A stretch of 64,000 nt of DNA, taken from Nocardiopsis sp. TSRI0078. GTDB lineage: Bacteria; Actinomycetota; Actinomycetes; Streptosporangiales; Streptosporangiaceae. This document shows, piece by piece, positions 29,343 through 38,613 of this stretch. The stretch covers positions 1 to 64,000 of the forward strand of contig NZ_LWLB01000008.1 of the NCBI RefSeq assembly GCF_001905145.1, in the 5' to 3' direction. How positions within the stretch are numbered: the first letter of the stretch is position 1; the number at the start of each line of letters is the position of its first letter. The translations under genes and the position numbers were made by a program. The notes under the pieces are model-generated. The model had not been told where the DNA came from, did no database searches, and worked only from the letters and a program-made list of their open reading frames with translations.

Positions 29343-30068
29343 TCAGGGGCGCGGAGACACCGCGACGTAGACGGTGTTGGACGCGTCGTCCTCCTGCAGG
29401 GGGTTGGGAAAGCTCACGACCTCGGCCCGCGCGCTCTCGAACACCTCCCCGAGCAGGGCGGTGAACTCCTCGTCCGGCGCGTCGTTGGACCACAGGGCGA
29501 AGACACCGCCGGGCAGGAGAAGGGTCCGCGCGAGGCGCCGCAGCCCCTCACGCGTGTAGAGGCCCGCGTGGGAGGGGTGGAGCAGGTGGCGCGGCGAGTG
29601 GTCGATGTCGACGGCCACGGCGTGGAACCGGTCCGCTCCCAGCCGCGGGGCGGGTCCCGAACCGGCGCCGACCGTGGCGAAGAAGTCCCCGTGCACGAGG
29701 CTGCAGCGGGGGTCGGCCACCAGTTCCGCGCCCGCGGGGATCAGCTTCTCCCGGTGCCAGTCGATGACCTCGGCCATCGCCTCCACCACGACCAGGGAGC
29801 CCACACCGGGGTTCTCCAGCACCGCCTGCGCCGTGTAGCCCAGTCCCAGGCCGCCCACGGCCACCCGCAGGTCCGTTCCGGTGAGCTCGGCCAGGGCCAG
29901 CCGGGCCAGCTCGACCTCGGCCGCGGTGAACAGGCTCGACATGAGGAAGTCGTCGTCGAGCTTGATCTCGTAGACCTCCTTGCGGAAGAGGGGGTCGTGG
30001 CGGCGGCGCAGGCTGAGTTCGCCCATGGGCGTCGCCCGCCAGCCCAGCTCCTGGAAATGAAGGCCCAT
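29343..30068 (-). CDS. Spermidine synthase-like methyltransferase-fold protein
   Basis: 241 residues from ATG 30068. Rossmann-type SAM-binding core as in spermidine synthases: RVAVGGLGLGYTAQAVLE (glycine loop), SLVVVEAMAEVIDWH (acidic end of strand 2), HGDFFATV and FHAVAVDIDHSPRHLL. The N-terminal beta part GWRATPMGELSLRRRHDP is typical too. The aminopropyltransferase signature is only partly preserved, so polyamine synthesis is not assured; many actinobacterial members are of unknown function. Convergent with the HAD gene. Confidence 0.83.
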   Translation of the reverse strand: MGLHFQELGWRATPMGELSLRRRHDPLFRKEVYEIKLDDDFLMSSLFTAAEVELARLALAELTGTDLRVAVGGLGLGYTAQAVLENPGVGSLVVVEAMAEVIDWHREKLIPAGAELVADPRCSLVHGDFFATVGAGSGPAPRLGADRFHAVAVDIDHSPRHLLHPSHAGLYTREGLRRLARTLLLPGGVFALWSNDAPDEEFTALLGEVFESARAEVVSFPNPLQEDDASNTVYVAVSPRP

Positions 30069-30241
30069 TCGTACTCCCTGGTCGGTTCGCTCAGGACGCG
30101 CTGACCATGGCCGTACACGTCGTCCGGGACCCTGAGGCCCCCGACCACCCTAGCGTCGGGAAGGGGCGTCCGTGACTCCCCGTGTCCGGGGCGTCCCCTC
30201 CGGCTCCCGGACGGGGCCGCGGACGGCCGCGGAACGCAGGC

Positions 30242-30273
30242 GGGCGGCCCACCGGAGTTCCGGCGGGCCGCCC
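30242..30273 (-). terminator. Hairpin terminator of the sulP gene
   Basis: GGGCGGCCC-A-CCGG pairs with CCGG-C-GGGCCGCCC around a four-base AGTT loop, 26 bp past the sulP stop. Confidence 0.75.
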
Positions 30274-30298
30274 TCTCACCGTCGCGGGCGCCGCGGGG

Positions 30299-31789
30299 TC
30301 AGTGACCGCCGCTGAGGGTTCCGGACAGTTCCTTGTGCAGGTGTGCGCTGGGCTCGTTGAGGCCGGTGATCTGCACCTCCACACCATGGCGGCGGAAGTG
30401 CTCGGTGACCTGGTCCAGCGCGGCCACGGCCGAGGAGTCCCACACGTGCGCGTTGGACATGTCCACCACGACCTTGCTCAGGCCCTGCTCGGTGTAGTCG
30501 AACCGGTTGACCAGCTCACCCGTGGAGGCGAAGAACACCTCGCCGTTGACCGAGTACACCCGGGTGCCGCCCTCGGGGTCGAGCACGCTGGTGACGTCGG
30601 CCTGCATGGCGGCCCGGCGGGCGAAGGAGATCATCGACACGATCACGCCGACGATCACGCCCAGGGCCAGGTTGTGGGTGGCCACGACCACGGCCACGGT
30701 CACGACCATGACCAGGGTCTCGGTCCAGGGCATGCGCCTGACGGTGGAGGGGGCGATGCTGTGCCAGTCGAAGGTCACGATCGCCACGAAGAACATCACC
30801 GCGACCAGGGCGGCGATCGGGATCATGCCCACGATGTCGCCCAGGCCCACGCACAGGATGAGCAGGAACAGGCCCGCGAGGAACGTCGAGACGCGGGTGC
30901 GGGCCCCGGACTTGACGTTGATCATGGTCTGGCCGATCATCGCGCACGAGGCCATGCCGCCGAAGAACCCGACCAGCACGTTGGCGATGCCCTGGCCGCG
31001 CGCCTCGCGGGCGTGGTTGGAGGTGGTCTCGGTCTGGTCGTCGACGACCTTGGCGGTCATCAGCGACTCCATCAGCCCCACCAGCGACAGCGTCAGCGCG
31101 TAGGGGGCGATGAGGGTCAGCGTGTCCAGGGTGAACGGGACGTTCGGGATCAGCGGGACGGGCACGGTGTCGGGCAGCTCTCCCATGTCCCCGACCGTCT
31201 GCGCCGGGATGCCCAGGGACAGCGCGGCGACGGTGAGCACGACGATGGCCACCAGCGGCGCGGGGACCGCCTTGGTCAGCCGGGGCAGGCCGAAGATGAT
31301 GGCCAGTCCGACGGCGACCATGACGTAGATCGGCACGCCCACGTCCGCCAGGTGGGGCAGCTGGGCCAGGAAGATGAGGATGGCCAGGGCGTTGATGAAC
31401 CCGGTCATCACGCTGGGCGGCACGAACCGCATCAGCTTGGCCACCCCGGCCAGGCCCAGGACCACCTGGAAGAGCCCGGCCAGGATCGTGGCGGCGATGA
31501 GGTAGTCCACGCCGTACTCGATCGACAGCGGCGCCACGACCAGCGCCATCGCGCCGGTGGCCGCGGAGATCATCGCCGGCCGCCCGCCCAGGAAGGCGAT
31601 CGAGACGGCCATGACGAAGGAGGCGTACAGCCCCACCCGGGGGTCGACCCCGGCGATGAGGGAGAAGGCGATGGCCTCGGGGATCAGGGCCAGGGCCACG
31701 ACCAGTCCGGCCAGCACGTCGGCGCGCAGCTGGGCGGCTCCGGGGATCCTGGACCTCAGGAACCGGGGGGTCTTCACAGGCAGATTCAT
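30299..31789 (-). CDS. SulP-family inorganic anion transporter with STAS domain
   Basis: About 496 residues from ATG 31789 (ATG 31798 adds three). Membrane part about 15-390 with the SulP signature region [19 protein letters not shown] and [17 protein letters not shown]. The cytosolic STAS domain (about 410-490) contains [19 protein letters not shown], the anti-sigma-antagonist-like loop. The family carries bicarbonate, sulfate or other anions. A MerR regulator gene lies upstream on the same strand, with a dyad between them that fits a MerR operator. Confidence 0.92.
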   Translation of the reverse strand: MNLPVKTPRFLRSRIPGAAQLRADVLAGLVVALALIPEAIAFSLIAGVDPRVGLYASFVMAVSIAFLGGRPAMISAATGAMALVVAPLSIEYGVDYLIAATILAGLFQVVLGLAGVAKLMRFVPPSVMTGFINALAILIFLAQLPHLADVGVPIYVMVAVGLAIIFGLPRLTKAVPAPLVAIVVLTVAALSLGIPAQTVGDMGELPDTVPVPLIPNVPFTLDTLTLIAPYALTLSLVGLMESLMTAKVVDDQTETTSNHAREARGQGIANVLVGFFGGMASCAMIGQTMINVKSGARTRVSTFLAGLFLLILCVGLGDIVGMIPIAALVAVMFFVAIVTFDWHSIAPSTVRRMPWTETLVMVVTVAVVVATHNLALGVIVGVIVSMISFARRAAMQADVTSVLDPEGGTRVYSVNGEVFFASTGELVNRFDYTEQGLSKVVVDMSNAHVWDSSAVAALDQVTEHFRRHGVEVQITGLNEPSAHLHKELSGTLSGGH

Positions 31790-31798
31790 GGAACCCAT

Positions 31799-32302
31799 CA
31801 GGTTTCGGGCAGCCCACAGCGAGGACCGCGTGTTCGGGTCAGGTGTTCGACGACGGCGCGGGCGAGCGCGCCCCGGACCTGGGGGGTCGGATGCGCTCAG
31901 GCGCCTGGGATCCGGTGTGGCACCCGTGGTGCCCCGGACGCGGCTCCGTCGCCGCGGACCCGACCGTGTCCGTGGGACAGGCCGGGAAGAGGGCGGTGAT
32001 TCCACGACCATCGCGGGGAATCGACCTGGCCCCAACCTTACTGTTACGTGAGGGTTCGAGTCACGCAGAGTGCCTGAGACAACTGTCACAGGAGAGGACC
32101 ATCACCGGTTTTTGCTGCTGAACCCCGAGGATCCACATGACGGGCGCTTTTCCGCCCTGATAACCCAAAGTGATTTTCTGGGCGGCATCCCGGGACGTTC
32201 ACACCTGTTACCAGGCAGGGCGCTTCACCAGGCGGGGCGTTCCCGGACCTTCGGCCCGGCAAGGACTCCGCACGGCCTCGACCACCACCACGGGGAACGC
32301 CC
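31799..32302. other. 504-bp sulP leader region, no gene seen
   Basis: Open frames here have poor coding pattern. The segment 32030-32200 is AT-richer than its surroundings and holds the candidate MerR operator and promoter of sulP. Confidence 0.5.
32036..32053 (-). promoter_or_regulatory. Candidate MerR-type operator upstream of sulP
   Basis: Reads CCTCACGTAACAGTAAGG on the gene strand. The outer six bases are an imperfect inverted repeat (CCTCAC and GTAAGG) about a six-base centre, similar to MerR-family promoters with an overlong spacer. It lies between the MerR and sulP genes. Confidence 0.4.
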
Positions 32303-32710
32303 TCAGGTGGCGGCGTTGTTCCTGGACCGCTGCTCGCGCAGCCTCTCGGCGAACTCCTCGGCCATCGCCAACTGTGTGCGCAGGGTCTGGCAGCGGGCGA
32401 CGATGGCCGCCTCGAAGGCGTCGAGCCTCTCGGTCAGGTCCTCCCGCTCCTCCCGGCCGGTCTCCTCCGCGTTCAGCCGGTCGATGGTCTCCAGCAGCTC
32501 GCGGGTCTCCTCCAGGCTGAACTCCAGCGGCTTCATCCGCTTGATGAGGTTCAGGCGTTCCACGTCCGTCTCGGTGTAGAGCCGGAAACCGCCACGGGAG
32601 CGCGCCGAGGGTTCGACCAGGCCGACCTCCCCGTAGTAGCGGATCGTGCGCAGGGACAGGCCGGTCCGTTCGGCGACCTCACCGATCTGCATGTGCTGCC
32701 CCCCGGGCAT
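32303..32710 (-). CDS. MerR-family transcriptional regulator
   Basis: 135 residues from ATG 32710 (GAGGAGAAGGGG upstream; ATG 32692 is the alternative). N-terminal MerR winged helix: QIGEVAERTGLSLRTIRYYGEVGLV, then GGFRLYTETDVERLNLIKRM. A dimerising coiled coil follows (about 75-130). There is no cysteine pair for a metal ion. Gene order with SulP downstream on the same strand suggests it activates anion transport in response to an unknown cue. Confidence 0.92.
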   Translation of the reverse strand: MPGGQHMQIGEVAERTGLSLRTIRYYGEVGLVEPSARSRGGFRLYTETDVERLNLIKRMKPLEFSLEETRELLETIDRLNAEETGREEREDLTERLDAFEAAIVARCQTLRTQLAMAEEFAERLREQRSRNNAAT

Positions 32711-32870
32711 CGCGGCACCCCTTCTCCTCAAGTCCGTCCGACGTCGGGGCCGCCGTCCGTCGACGACCACCGGTTGCGCAACCGTAGCGCGCCCGCGCGC
32801 CGGAGGGGTTCCACACCGCGGCGCGGGGCCCGCCAAGGGACACGGTGGGCAGGAGCGGGGGCCGGGCCGC

Positions 32871-32896
32871 CGGGGGGGCGGGCGCCCGCCCCCCCG
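32871..32896 (-). terminator. 26-bp perfect palindrome after the symporter gene
   Basis: CGGGGGGGCGGGC is followed at once by its exact reverse complement. The palindrome lies 20 bp beyond the stop of the symporter gene. Confidence 0.6.
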
Positions 32897-32915
32897 GGGC
32901 GGTCGGCGCCCCGGA

Positions 32916-34421
32916 TCAGGGCCGCTCCTCCCCCGCGGCCGGAGCGGGCACGTCGCCCGGCCGGGCCCCCGGCGCCTCGTCGCGGTGCCGGAGCGAGAGC
33001 AGGTAGCCCAGTACGAGCACGATGGACGTGCCGATGGCCGTGTACCAGGTGAACCCGACGAGCTCCGGCTCGAAGAGGAACAGCCAGGCCATGGTCACCA
33101 CGGCGACACCGAAGGCGATCATGGCGTCGGTCTGGCGCGCCCTGCGGACCCACAGTCCCAGGAAGAACGCGCCGAGCAGGCCGCCGTAGGTCAGACTCGC
33201 CACGGACAGGCCCAGTTCGACGACGGGGTTGTCGGTACCGGTGAACATCGCCGCCGCACCGACGAACACCAGCCCCCAGCCGAGGGTGAACAGCCGGCCG
33301 AGCCGCAGCCCCTGGGAACCGGTGAGCGTCCGGTGGGAGAACCGCTCGTACAGGTCCGCCATGGTCGAGGACGACAGCGCCGACAGCGACGAGGACAGGG
33401 TGCTCATCGCCGAGGCCATGATCCCGGCGAGCAGCAGGCCGGACAGGCCGACGGGCAGCCCCTCGACGATGAAGGTCGGGAAGAGCTCGTCGGAGTTGGC
33501 GAGCCCGAGCCGGTCGACCGAGGCGCCCTCGAAGTAGGAGTACAGGGCGAGGCCCACCGTGAGGAACAGGGCGAACTGGCAGAACACCACGACGGCACTG
33601 CCGATCACCGCCTTCTGGGCGTCGCGCAGGCTGCGGCAGCCCAGCAGCCGCTGCACGATGATCTGGTCGGCGCCGTGGGAGGCGGTGGACAGCAGGGCGC
33701 CGCCCAGCACCGCGGTGACCGTCGCGTACGGCGCCGAGACCGGGTTCGACGTGAGGTCGAGGAACTGCGTCTTGCCCGCGTCGGCCGCGACCGCGAGGAA
33801 GTTCACGTCGAGGCTGTTCACGATGACGACCAGGGCGGCGGCGCCCCCGACCACGTACAGCCCCATCTGCAGCACGTCGACCCAGACCACGGCCCTGATC
33901 CCGCCGATGAGGGTGTAGAGGACCGTGACGGCCCCGAGCAGCGCGATGATCGCGAAGTAGGACAGCTCCAGCCCGTAGGAGTCCAGCACGATCTTCATCG
34001 GGATGGCCGCCGCGAACAGCCGCACCCCGTCGGCGAGCAGCCGGGTGAACAGGAACGCGACCGAGGCCGTGCCCTGCATGCCGCGGCCGAAGCGCGTGCC
34101 GAGGTAGGAGTAGGCCGTGGTCATCTCCCCCCGGTAGTAGCGGGGCAGCAGCACGAAGGCGACGACCACCCGTCCGATCAGGTAGCCGATCGCCACCTGC
34201 AGGAACGTGACGTTGCCCAGGTAGGCCACCCCGGGGATGCTGATCACGGTCAGGGCGCTGGTCTCGGTGGCCACCACCGAGAGGCACACCGCCCACCAGG
34301 GCAGCTGCCGGTTGCCGATGAAGTAGTCCCTGGTGTCACGCTGCCGGCCGGACAGCCTCAGGCCGAGCCATGCCGAACACAGCAGGTACACCACGATGAC
34401 CACGAGGTCGATGGATTGCAC
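32916..34421 (-). CDS. Sodium:solute symporter (SSS family)
   Basis: 501 residues with about 13 transmembrane helices. SSS-family features are RDYFIGNRQLPWWAVCLSVVAT, TYGGLLGAFFLG and the sodium-site region SAMSTLSSSLSALSSSTM. A hydrophilic, Pro/Ala-rich tail of about 25 residues closes the protein. It follows anmK on the same strand with a 48-bp gap, so 1,6-anhydro-N-acetylmuramic acid or a related wall sugar is a likely substrate. That is inference from the operon. Confidence 0.9.
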   Translation of the reverse strand: MQSIDLVVIVVYLLCSAWLGLRLSGRQRDTRDYFIGNRQLPWWAVCLSVVATETSALTVISIPGVAYLGNVTFLQVAIGYLIGRVVVAFVLLPRYYRGEMTTAYSYLGTRFGRGMQGTASVAFLFTRLLADGVRLFAAAIPMKIVLDSYGLELSYFAIIALLGAVTVLYTLIGGIRAVVWVDVLQMGLYVVGGAAALVVIVNSLDVNFLAVAADAGKTQFLDLTSNPVSAPYATVTAVLGGALLSTASHGADQIIVQRLLGCRSLRDAQKAVIGSAVVVFCQFALFLTVGLALYSYFEGASVDRLGLANSDELFPTFIVEGLPVGLSGLLLAGIMASAMSTLSSSLSALSSSTMADLYERFSHRTLTGSQGLRLGRLFTLGWGLVFVGAAAMFTGTDNPVVELGLSVASLTYGGLLGAFFLGLWVRRARQTDAMIAFGVAVVTMAWLFLFEPELVGFTWYTAIGTSIVLVLGYLLSLRHRDEAPGARPGDVPAPAAGEERP

Positions 34422-34469
34422 TGCGGGCCTTTCGGGAGTGGGGGCGGGGGATGGGAGGGTGCGGGCCGT

Positions 34470-35648
34470 TCACAGGTCCCGCACCTGGACGCGCAGGCGC
34501 CGGGGGGCGGCGGCCGCCGGTTCGGGGAGCCGGAGCGGGCCGGCGCCCGGGGTGATGCGTCCCGCCACCGGCGCCCGGCGGGCACCGGTACAGGCCGGCA
34601 CGGACCCGGGGAGCCCGTGCCAGGTGAGGAAGCCGACCAGCGCGAACAGGTAGGCCTCCTTCGCGTCGCCGTCCAGTCCGAGGTCGTCGGATAGGCCGAG
34701 CCGCGCGGGGTGGAGCCGGGCGGCGAGCCGCTCCGTCAGGACCGGGTTCCGGACGCCGCCTCCGGAGGCGACCACCTCGGCCACACCGTGGGGGCGCAGC
34801 GCCTCCGCGACGGTGATGGCGGTGAGTTCCACCAGGGTGGCCAGCAGGTCCCCGCCTTCCGGTGTGCCGGTGCGCCTCAGCACCTCGTCGAGGTAGCCGG
34901 GACCGAACAGCTCCACCCCGGTGGTCTTGGGCGGGGGCAGGCGGTAGTACGGCTCGGAGAGCAGGTACTCCAGCAGGACGGGGTCGGGGCGGCCGGAGCG
35001 GGCGAGCGCCCCGTCCGCGTCGAAATCCGCGCGGCCTCCGGTCACCCGGCGCGCCGCGGCGTCGAGCAGGGCGTTGGCGGGGCCGGTGTCGAAGGCCTCC
35101 GGCGGCGCCCCGTCCCGCACGACCGTGACGTTGGCGATGCCGCCGAGGTTCAGTGCGGCGACCGGGTCGGCGCGCCCGCCGAGCAGGAGGGTGTCCAGCA
35201 GGGCGGCCAGGGGCGCCCCCTGGCCGCCCGCGGCCACGTCGGCCGTCCGCAGGTCCGACACCACGGGCAGTCCGGTGGCCTCGGCGATCCACGCGGGCTG
35301 GCCGAGCTGGAGGGTTCCGTTCACCGTGGCGCCGTCGACCCAGTGGAACAGGGTCTGGCCGTGCGAGGCGACCAGGTCGGCCCCTCCCCCGGCGAACTCG
35401 TCGATCCCGCGCCGTGCCGCCTCGGCGAACTCCTGCCCGACGCGTGTGTCGATCCGGCACACGTGCTCCAGCGTCGTCGGCGCCGGAGGGAGCGCGCCGC
35501 GGATCTCCTCCCGAAGGTCCGCCGAGTAGGGCGTGGTGCGGTGACCCAGCGGGGTCAGGCGCACCAGGGTCCCGTCCAGGTCGATGTGTGCGGCGGCGAC
35601 GTCGATCCCGTCGGCCGAGGTGCCCGAGGACAGTCCGATGACGATCAT
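34470..35648 (-). CDS. anmK: Anhydro-N-acetylmuramic acid kinase
   Basis: 392 residues from ATG 35648. ASKHA-fold kinase with the AnmK signature: GLSSGTSADGIDVA at residues 5-18, SHGQTLFHW, AALNLGGIANVTVV (phosphate 2 region) and DTGPANALLD with the catalytic Asp. It phosphorylates and opens 1,6-anhydro-MurNAc to MurNAc-6-phosphate during cell-wall recycling. The last 40 residues are Pro/Ala/Arg-rich beyond the usual end. First gene of a two-gene operon with the symporter. Confidence 0.95.
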   Translation of the reverse strand: MIVIGLSSGTSADGIDVAAAHIDLDGTLVRLTPLGHRTTPYSADLREEIRGALPPAPTTLEHVCRIDTRVGQEFAEAARRGIDEFAGGGADLVASHGQTLFHWVDGATVNGTLQLGQPAWIAEATGLPVVSDLRTADVAAGGQGAPLAALLDTLLLGGRADPVAALNLGGIANVTVVRDGAPPEAFDTGPANALLDAAARRVTGGRADFDADGALARSGRPDPVLLEYLLSEPYYRLPPPKTTGVELFGPGYLDEVLRRTGTPEGGDLLATLVELTAITVAEALRPHGVAEVVASGGGVRNPVLTERLAARLHPARLGLSDDLGLDGDAKEAYLFALVGFLTWHGLPGSVPACTGARRAPVAGRITPGAGPLRLPEPAAAAPRRLRVQVRDL

Positions 35649-35873
35649 GCGGTGTCACCGACCCGGTCCATGACGAACCCGCGGACACGTCCGACACCCA
35701 TCCACACCTCCGGCCGGAGAACGGCTACCAGCCGTATACCCGACGTGGCGGCCGCCTCAATCCCCCTCCGGGCCGAAAAGGGCCGGGGAGGAGTCAGCGC
35801 GCCCGGGTGAGCCGGAACGGGTCGGGGCGCACATGGGCCAGCTGGGGGGGGAAGCCGGGGCCGCGACACGAAA

Positions 35874-35905
35874 CGGCCCCGCCGAGCGGATGCTCGACGG
35901 GGCCG
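35874..35905 (-). terminator. Strong minus-strand terminator
   Basis: CGGCCCCG-C-CGAG pairs with CTCG-A-CGGGGCCG around a short loop. On the minus strand it is followed by TTTCGTGT, so it ends a transcript coming from the cysteine-rich frame at 35932. Confidence 0.7.
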
Positions 35906-35931
35906 CGGGGAATGTCAGACCGGTGCGGCGG

Positions 35932-36216
35932 TCACCTCTCGGCGGTCGCACAACGCGGCTCCTGCCGCCCGTGGGCGCGGTATTCCGCGAAGGCTCTGAG
36001 TGGCGCCCGGGGACACTTACGACCGCACTGGCCTGTGCTGCCTGCAACGAGCGGGCACGACCCGTTATTCCAGGTGGTCCGCCAGATCGCCCTCGGTTCC
36101 GTACCGCCGGCCTCCCCCGGAGGCGGGCCCCCGGCCCGGTGCGTCGGCCATCCGCGAGGCCTTGGCCGGACGTGGAGATGCGCCGCCACGCCGACCGGCT
36201 CGCCCGCACGGGCCAC
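35932..36216 (-). CDS. Possible remnant of a small four-cysteine protein
   Basis: The last 50 residues of this frame contain WNNGSCPLVAGSTGQCGRKC and then FAEYRAHGRQEPRCATAER before the stop, a compact pattern of four cysteines that could bind zinc. A classical terminator lies 27 bp downstream. No proper start or ribosome site can be found nearer than 36216, and the N-terminal part is antisense to another remnant. It may therefore be a truncated gene. Third-position GC is lower (about 74 percent) than in the neighbours. I do not recognise the family. Confidence 0.3.
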   Translation of the reverse strand: MARAGEPVGVAAHLHVRPRPRGWPTHRAGGPPPGEAGGTEPRAIWRTTWNNGSCPLVAGSTGQCGRKCPRAPLRAFAEYRAHGRQEPRCATAER

Positions 36217-36389
36217 CTCACCGTCGTGCCCGACCCGTACGGCGAGGACGGCATGTGGCGCCCGACGGCCCCCGGCCCCTGCGGGTCCTGTTGCGCGCCA
36301 CGGGTTCCGGCCCGGTCCCCGAGGCCGGCGAGGACGCCTGGCGGCGCATCGACGCCTTCTTCACCGAACACCCCGGAAGGACCCGGTAG
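36165..36389 (+). pseudogene. Dienelactone hydrolase-family remnant, internally deleted
   Basis: One frame gives EMRRHADRLARTGHLTVVPD, the region after strand 1 of a dienelactone hydrolase-like alpha/beta enzyme. About 130 bp later another frame gives PEAGEDAWRRIDAFFTEHPG and a stop, the normal C-terminal helix of the same family. Nucleophile and His regions between them are missing. Confidence 0.55.
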
Positions 36390-36463
36390 GGTCCGCCGGG
36401 ACCGCCGCACCGGCGGGCCCGGCGCCCGGGAGGGGCGCGCGGGCCATCACGGCTCCCGGCTCC

Positions 36464-38416
36464 TCACAGCTCCCGGGCCAGCAGCGGGATCTGCCCGCCC
36501 GCCAGGACGGCCTCGACCTGGCGTTCGGAGAGGTCGTGCCGCAGCCGGTAGTCCTCCCCCTTGGTCTCGTTGTGCAGGGTCAGCTCCCGCGATCCGCGCA
36601 GGGTGGTGGAGAGGTCCTCCATCACCAGCACGTCCCCGGCGTCGATCCGGTCGTGGTCGCCGGGGTCGGTGAACACCAGGGCTAGGACGCCGAAATTGGC
36701 CAGGTTCTGCCAGTGGATGCGCGCGAAGGACTTGGCCACCACCGCGCGCAGGCCCAGGTACCGGGGGGTGATGGCGGCGTGCTCGCGTGAGGAGCCCTGC
36801 CCGTAGTTCTCCCCGCCGACGATGAGGTGGCCGGTGTCGTCGGCGGTCTCCAGGGCGCGCCGCGGATAGTCCCGGTCGATGCGCGTGAAGGTGAAGTCGG
36901 CGAGCTTGGGCACGTTGGACCGGTAGGGAAGCGCCGCCGCCCCCGCGGGCGAGATCTCGTCGGTGGAGACGTCGTCGCCGACCTTCAGCAGGACGGGAGC
37001 GCTGATCCGGTCCGGCAGCGGCGGGAAGTCCGGCAGGGACGAGATGTTGGGGCCCTTCACCAGCTCGGCGCGCTCCTCCTCCGGTTCGGGCGGCGGGGCG
37101 AGCATGCGGGTGTTGACGCTGTGCCGGTCGGGCAGGCGCAGGTCCGGGACCGGCAGGTCGAGTTCCTCCGCCAGGTCGCGGGGGTCGGTGATGGTCCCGG
37201 TGAGCGCGGAGGCCGCCGCGGTCTCCGGCGAGCACAGCCACACCGCGTCCTCGTCCGTCCCCGAGCGCCCCGGGAAGTTCCGGGGAAAGGTGCGCAGGGA
37301 GTTCTGCCCGGAGGCGGGCGCCTGCCCCATGCCGATGCAGCCCAGGCACCCGGACTGGTGGATACGGGCTCCCGCCGTGATGAGGTCGGTGACCGCGCCC
37401 ATACGGGTGAGGTCGGTGAGGATCTGGCGCGAGGACGGGTTCACGTCGAGGCTCACCGAGGAGTCGACCTGGCGCCCGCGCACCATGGCGGCGGCCACGG
37501 CGAAGTCGCGCAGCCCCGGGTTGGCCGACGAGCCGATGACGACCTGTCCGACGCCGGTCCCGGCGACCTCGCGCACCGGGACGACGTTGCCGGGAGAGGA
37601 GGGCCTGGCGATCAGCGGCTCGATCTCCGACAGGTCGATCTCATCGGTCACGTCGTAGTGCGCGTCCCGGTCGGGGAGCAGTTCGGTGAAGTCCTCCTCG
37701 CGCCCCTCCTTGCGCAGGAACTCCCGGACGGCGCCGTCGGAGGGGAACACCGTGGTGGTGGCGCCCAGCTCCGCGCCCATGTTCGCGATGACGTGCCGGT
37801 CCATCGCGCCGAGGGAGTCCAGGCCGGGACCGTGGTACTCGATGATGCGGTTCACCCCGCCCTTGACCCCGTGGCGGCGCAGCATCTCCAGGATGACGTC
37901 CTTGGCGGAGGTCCACGGCGGGAGCTCCCCGGTCAGCCGCACGCCCCAGATCTCGGGCATGCGGACGTAGAGCGGCCGGCCGGCGATGGCCGTGGCGGCC
38001 TCGAACCCGCCGACCCCGATCGCGAGCATCCCCAGTGATCCGGCCGCGCAGGTGTGGGAGTCCGAGCCCACCATCGTCTTTCCCGGTATCCCGAAGCGCT
38101 GCATGTGCGTGGGATGGGAGACCCCGTTGCCGGGTTTGGAGTACCAGATGCCGAAGCGGCGGCACGCCGACTCGAGGAAGACGTGGTCGTCGGCGTTCTT
38201 CTCGTCGGCCTGCAGGAGGTTGTGGTCCACGTACTGGACGCTGACCTCGGTGCGTGCCCGGTCCAGGCCGAGTGCCTCCAGTTCCTGCATGACCAGGGTT
38301 CCGGTGGCGTCCTGGGTGAGGGTCTGGTCGACCCTGATCCCGACCTCGACCCCGGGTGTCATCTCGCCGGAGACCAGGTGGGAGGCGATGAGTTTGTGCG
38401 CGACGCTGTCGCCCAT
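36464..38416 (-). CDS. acnA: Aconitate hydratase (compact, 650-residue type)
   Basis: 650 residues from ATG 38416 behind GGAAGGGGG. Aconitase domain 1-3 (about 1-400) has GSDSHTCAAGSLGMLAIGVGG and the [4Fe-4S] ligands, one Cys in that segment and two in SGCLGCIGMGQAP. The swivel domain follows a linker, with DDVSTDEISPAG and GENYGQGSSREHAAI. It is shorter than the AcnA of other bacteria (about 900 residues) and matches the compact Aquifex-type aconitases, so it may be a second isozyme or serve another hydroxy-acid. Single gene. Confidence 0.9.
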   Translation of the reverse strand: MGDSVAHKLIASHLVSGEMTPGVEVGIRVDQTLTQDATGTLVMQELEALGLDRARTEVSVQYVDHNLLQADEKNADDHVFLESACRRFGIWYSKPGNGVSHPTHMQRFGIPGKTMVGSDSHTCAAGSLGMLAIGVGGFEAATAIAGRPLYVRMPEIWGVRLTGELPPWTSAKDVILEMLRRHGVKGGVNRIIEYHGPGLDSLGAMDRHVIANMGAELGATTTVFPSDGAVREFLRKEGREEDFTELLPDRDAHYDVTDEIDLSEIEPLIARPSSPGNVVPVREVAGTGVGQVVIGSSANPGLRDFAVAAAMVRGRQVDSSVSLDVNPSSRQILTDLTRMGAVTDLITAGARIHQSGCLGCIGMGQAPASGQNSLRTFPRNFPGRSGTDEDAVWLCSPETAAASALTGTITDPRDLAEELDLPVPDLRLPDRHSVNTRMLAPPPEPEEERAELVKGPNISSLPDFPPLPDRISAPVLLKVGDDVSTDEISPAGAAALPYRSNVPKLADFTFTRIDRDYPRRALETADDTGHLIVGGENYGQGSSREHAAITPRYLGLRAVVAKSFARIHWQNLANFGVLALVFTDPGDHDRIDAGDVLVMEDLSTTLRGSRELTLHNETKGEDYRLRHDLSERQVEAVLAGGQIPLLAREL

Positions 38417-38613
38417 GGCGACCCCCTTCCGCTCATCGGGAAATCGGTACGCGCGAACACCTGGTCACGTTGATGCCCGCTGCGCCCGTTTCCATGTCCC
38501 GGGAGGCGGTGTGCTGGGCCATGCCGGGGAGTGCGCGCCCCCGGTCGCGGCCGGTGCGCTCGAGGGGCGGGGTGCCCGGGGCGCCGTGTACCCGCGGCCC
38601 CGGGCGGTCCCGC

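Noticed and set aside
30182..31999. Plus-strand frame opposite sulP with many His/Gly/Asp residues
   Set aside because: Mirror image of membrane-helix codons; sulP on the other strand has all family features.
32646..34694. Very long plus-strand open frame (about 680 codons)
   Set aside because: It is the exact antisense of the symporter and MerR genes. The GC-rich third positions of those genes keep stops out of this frame; the translation is rich in Gln, His, Arg and Gly without any motif.
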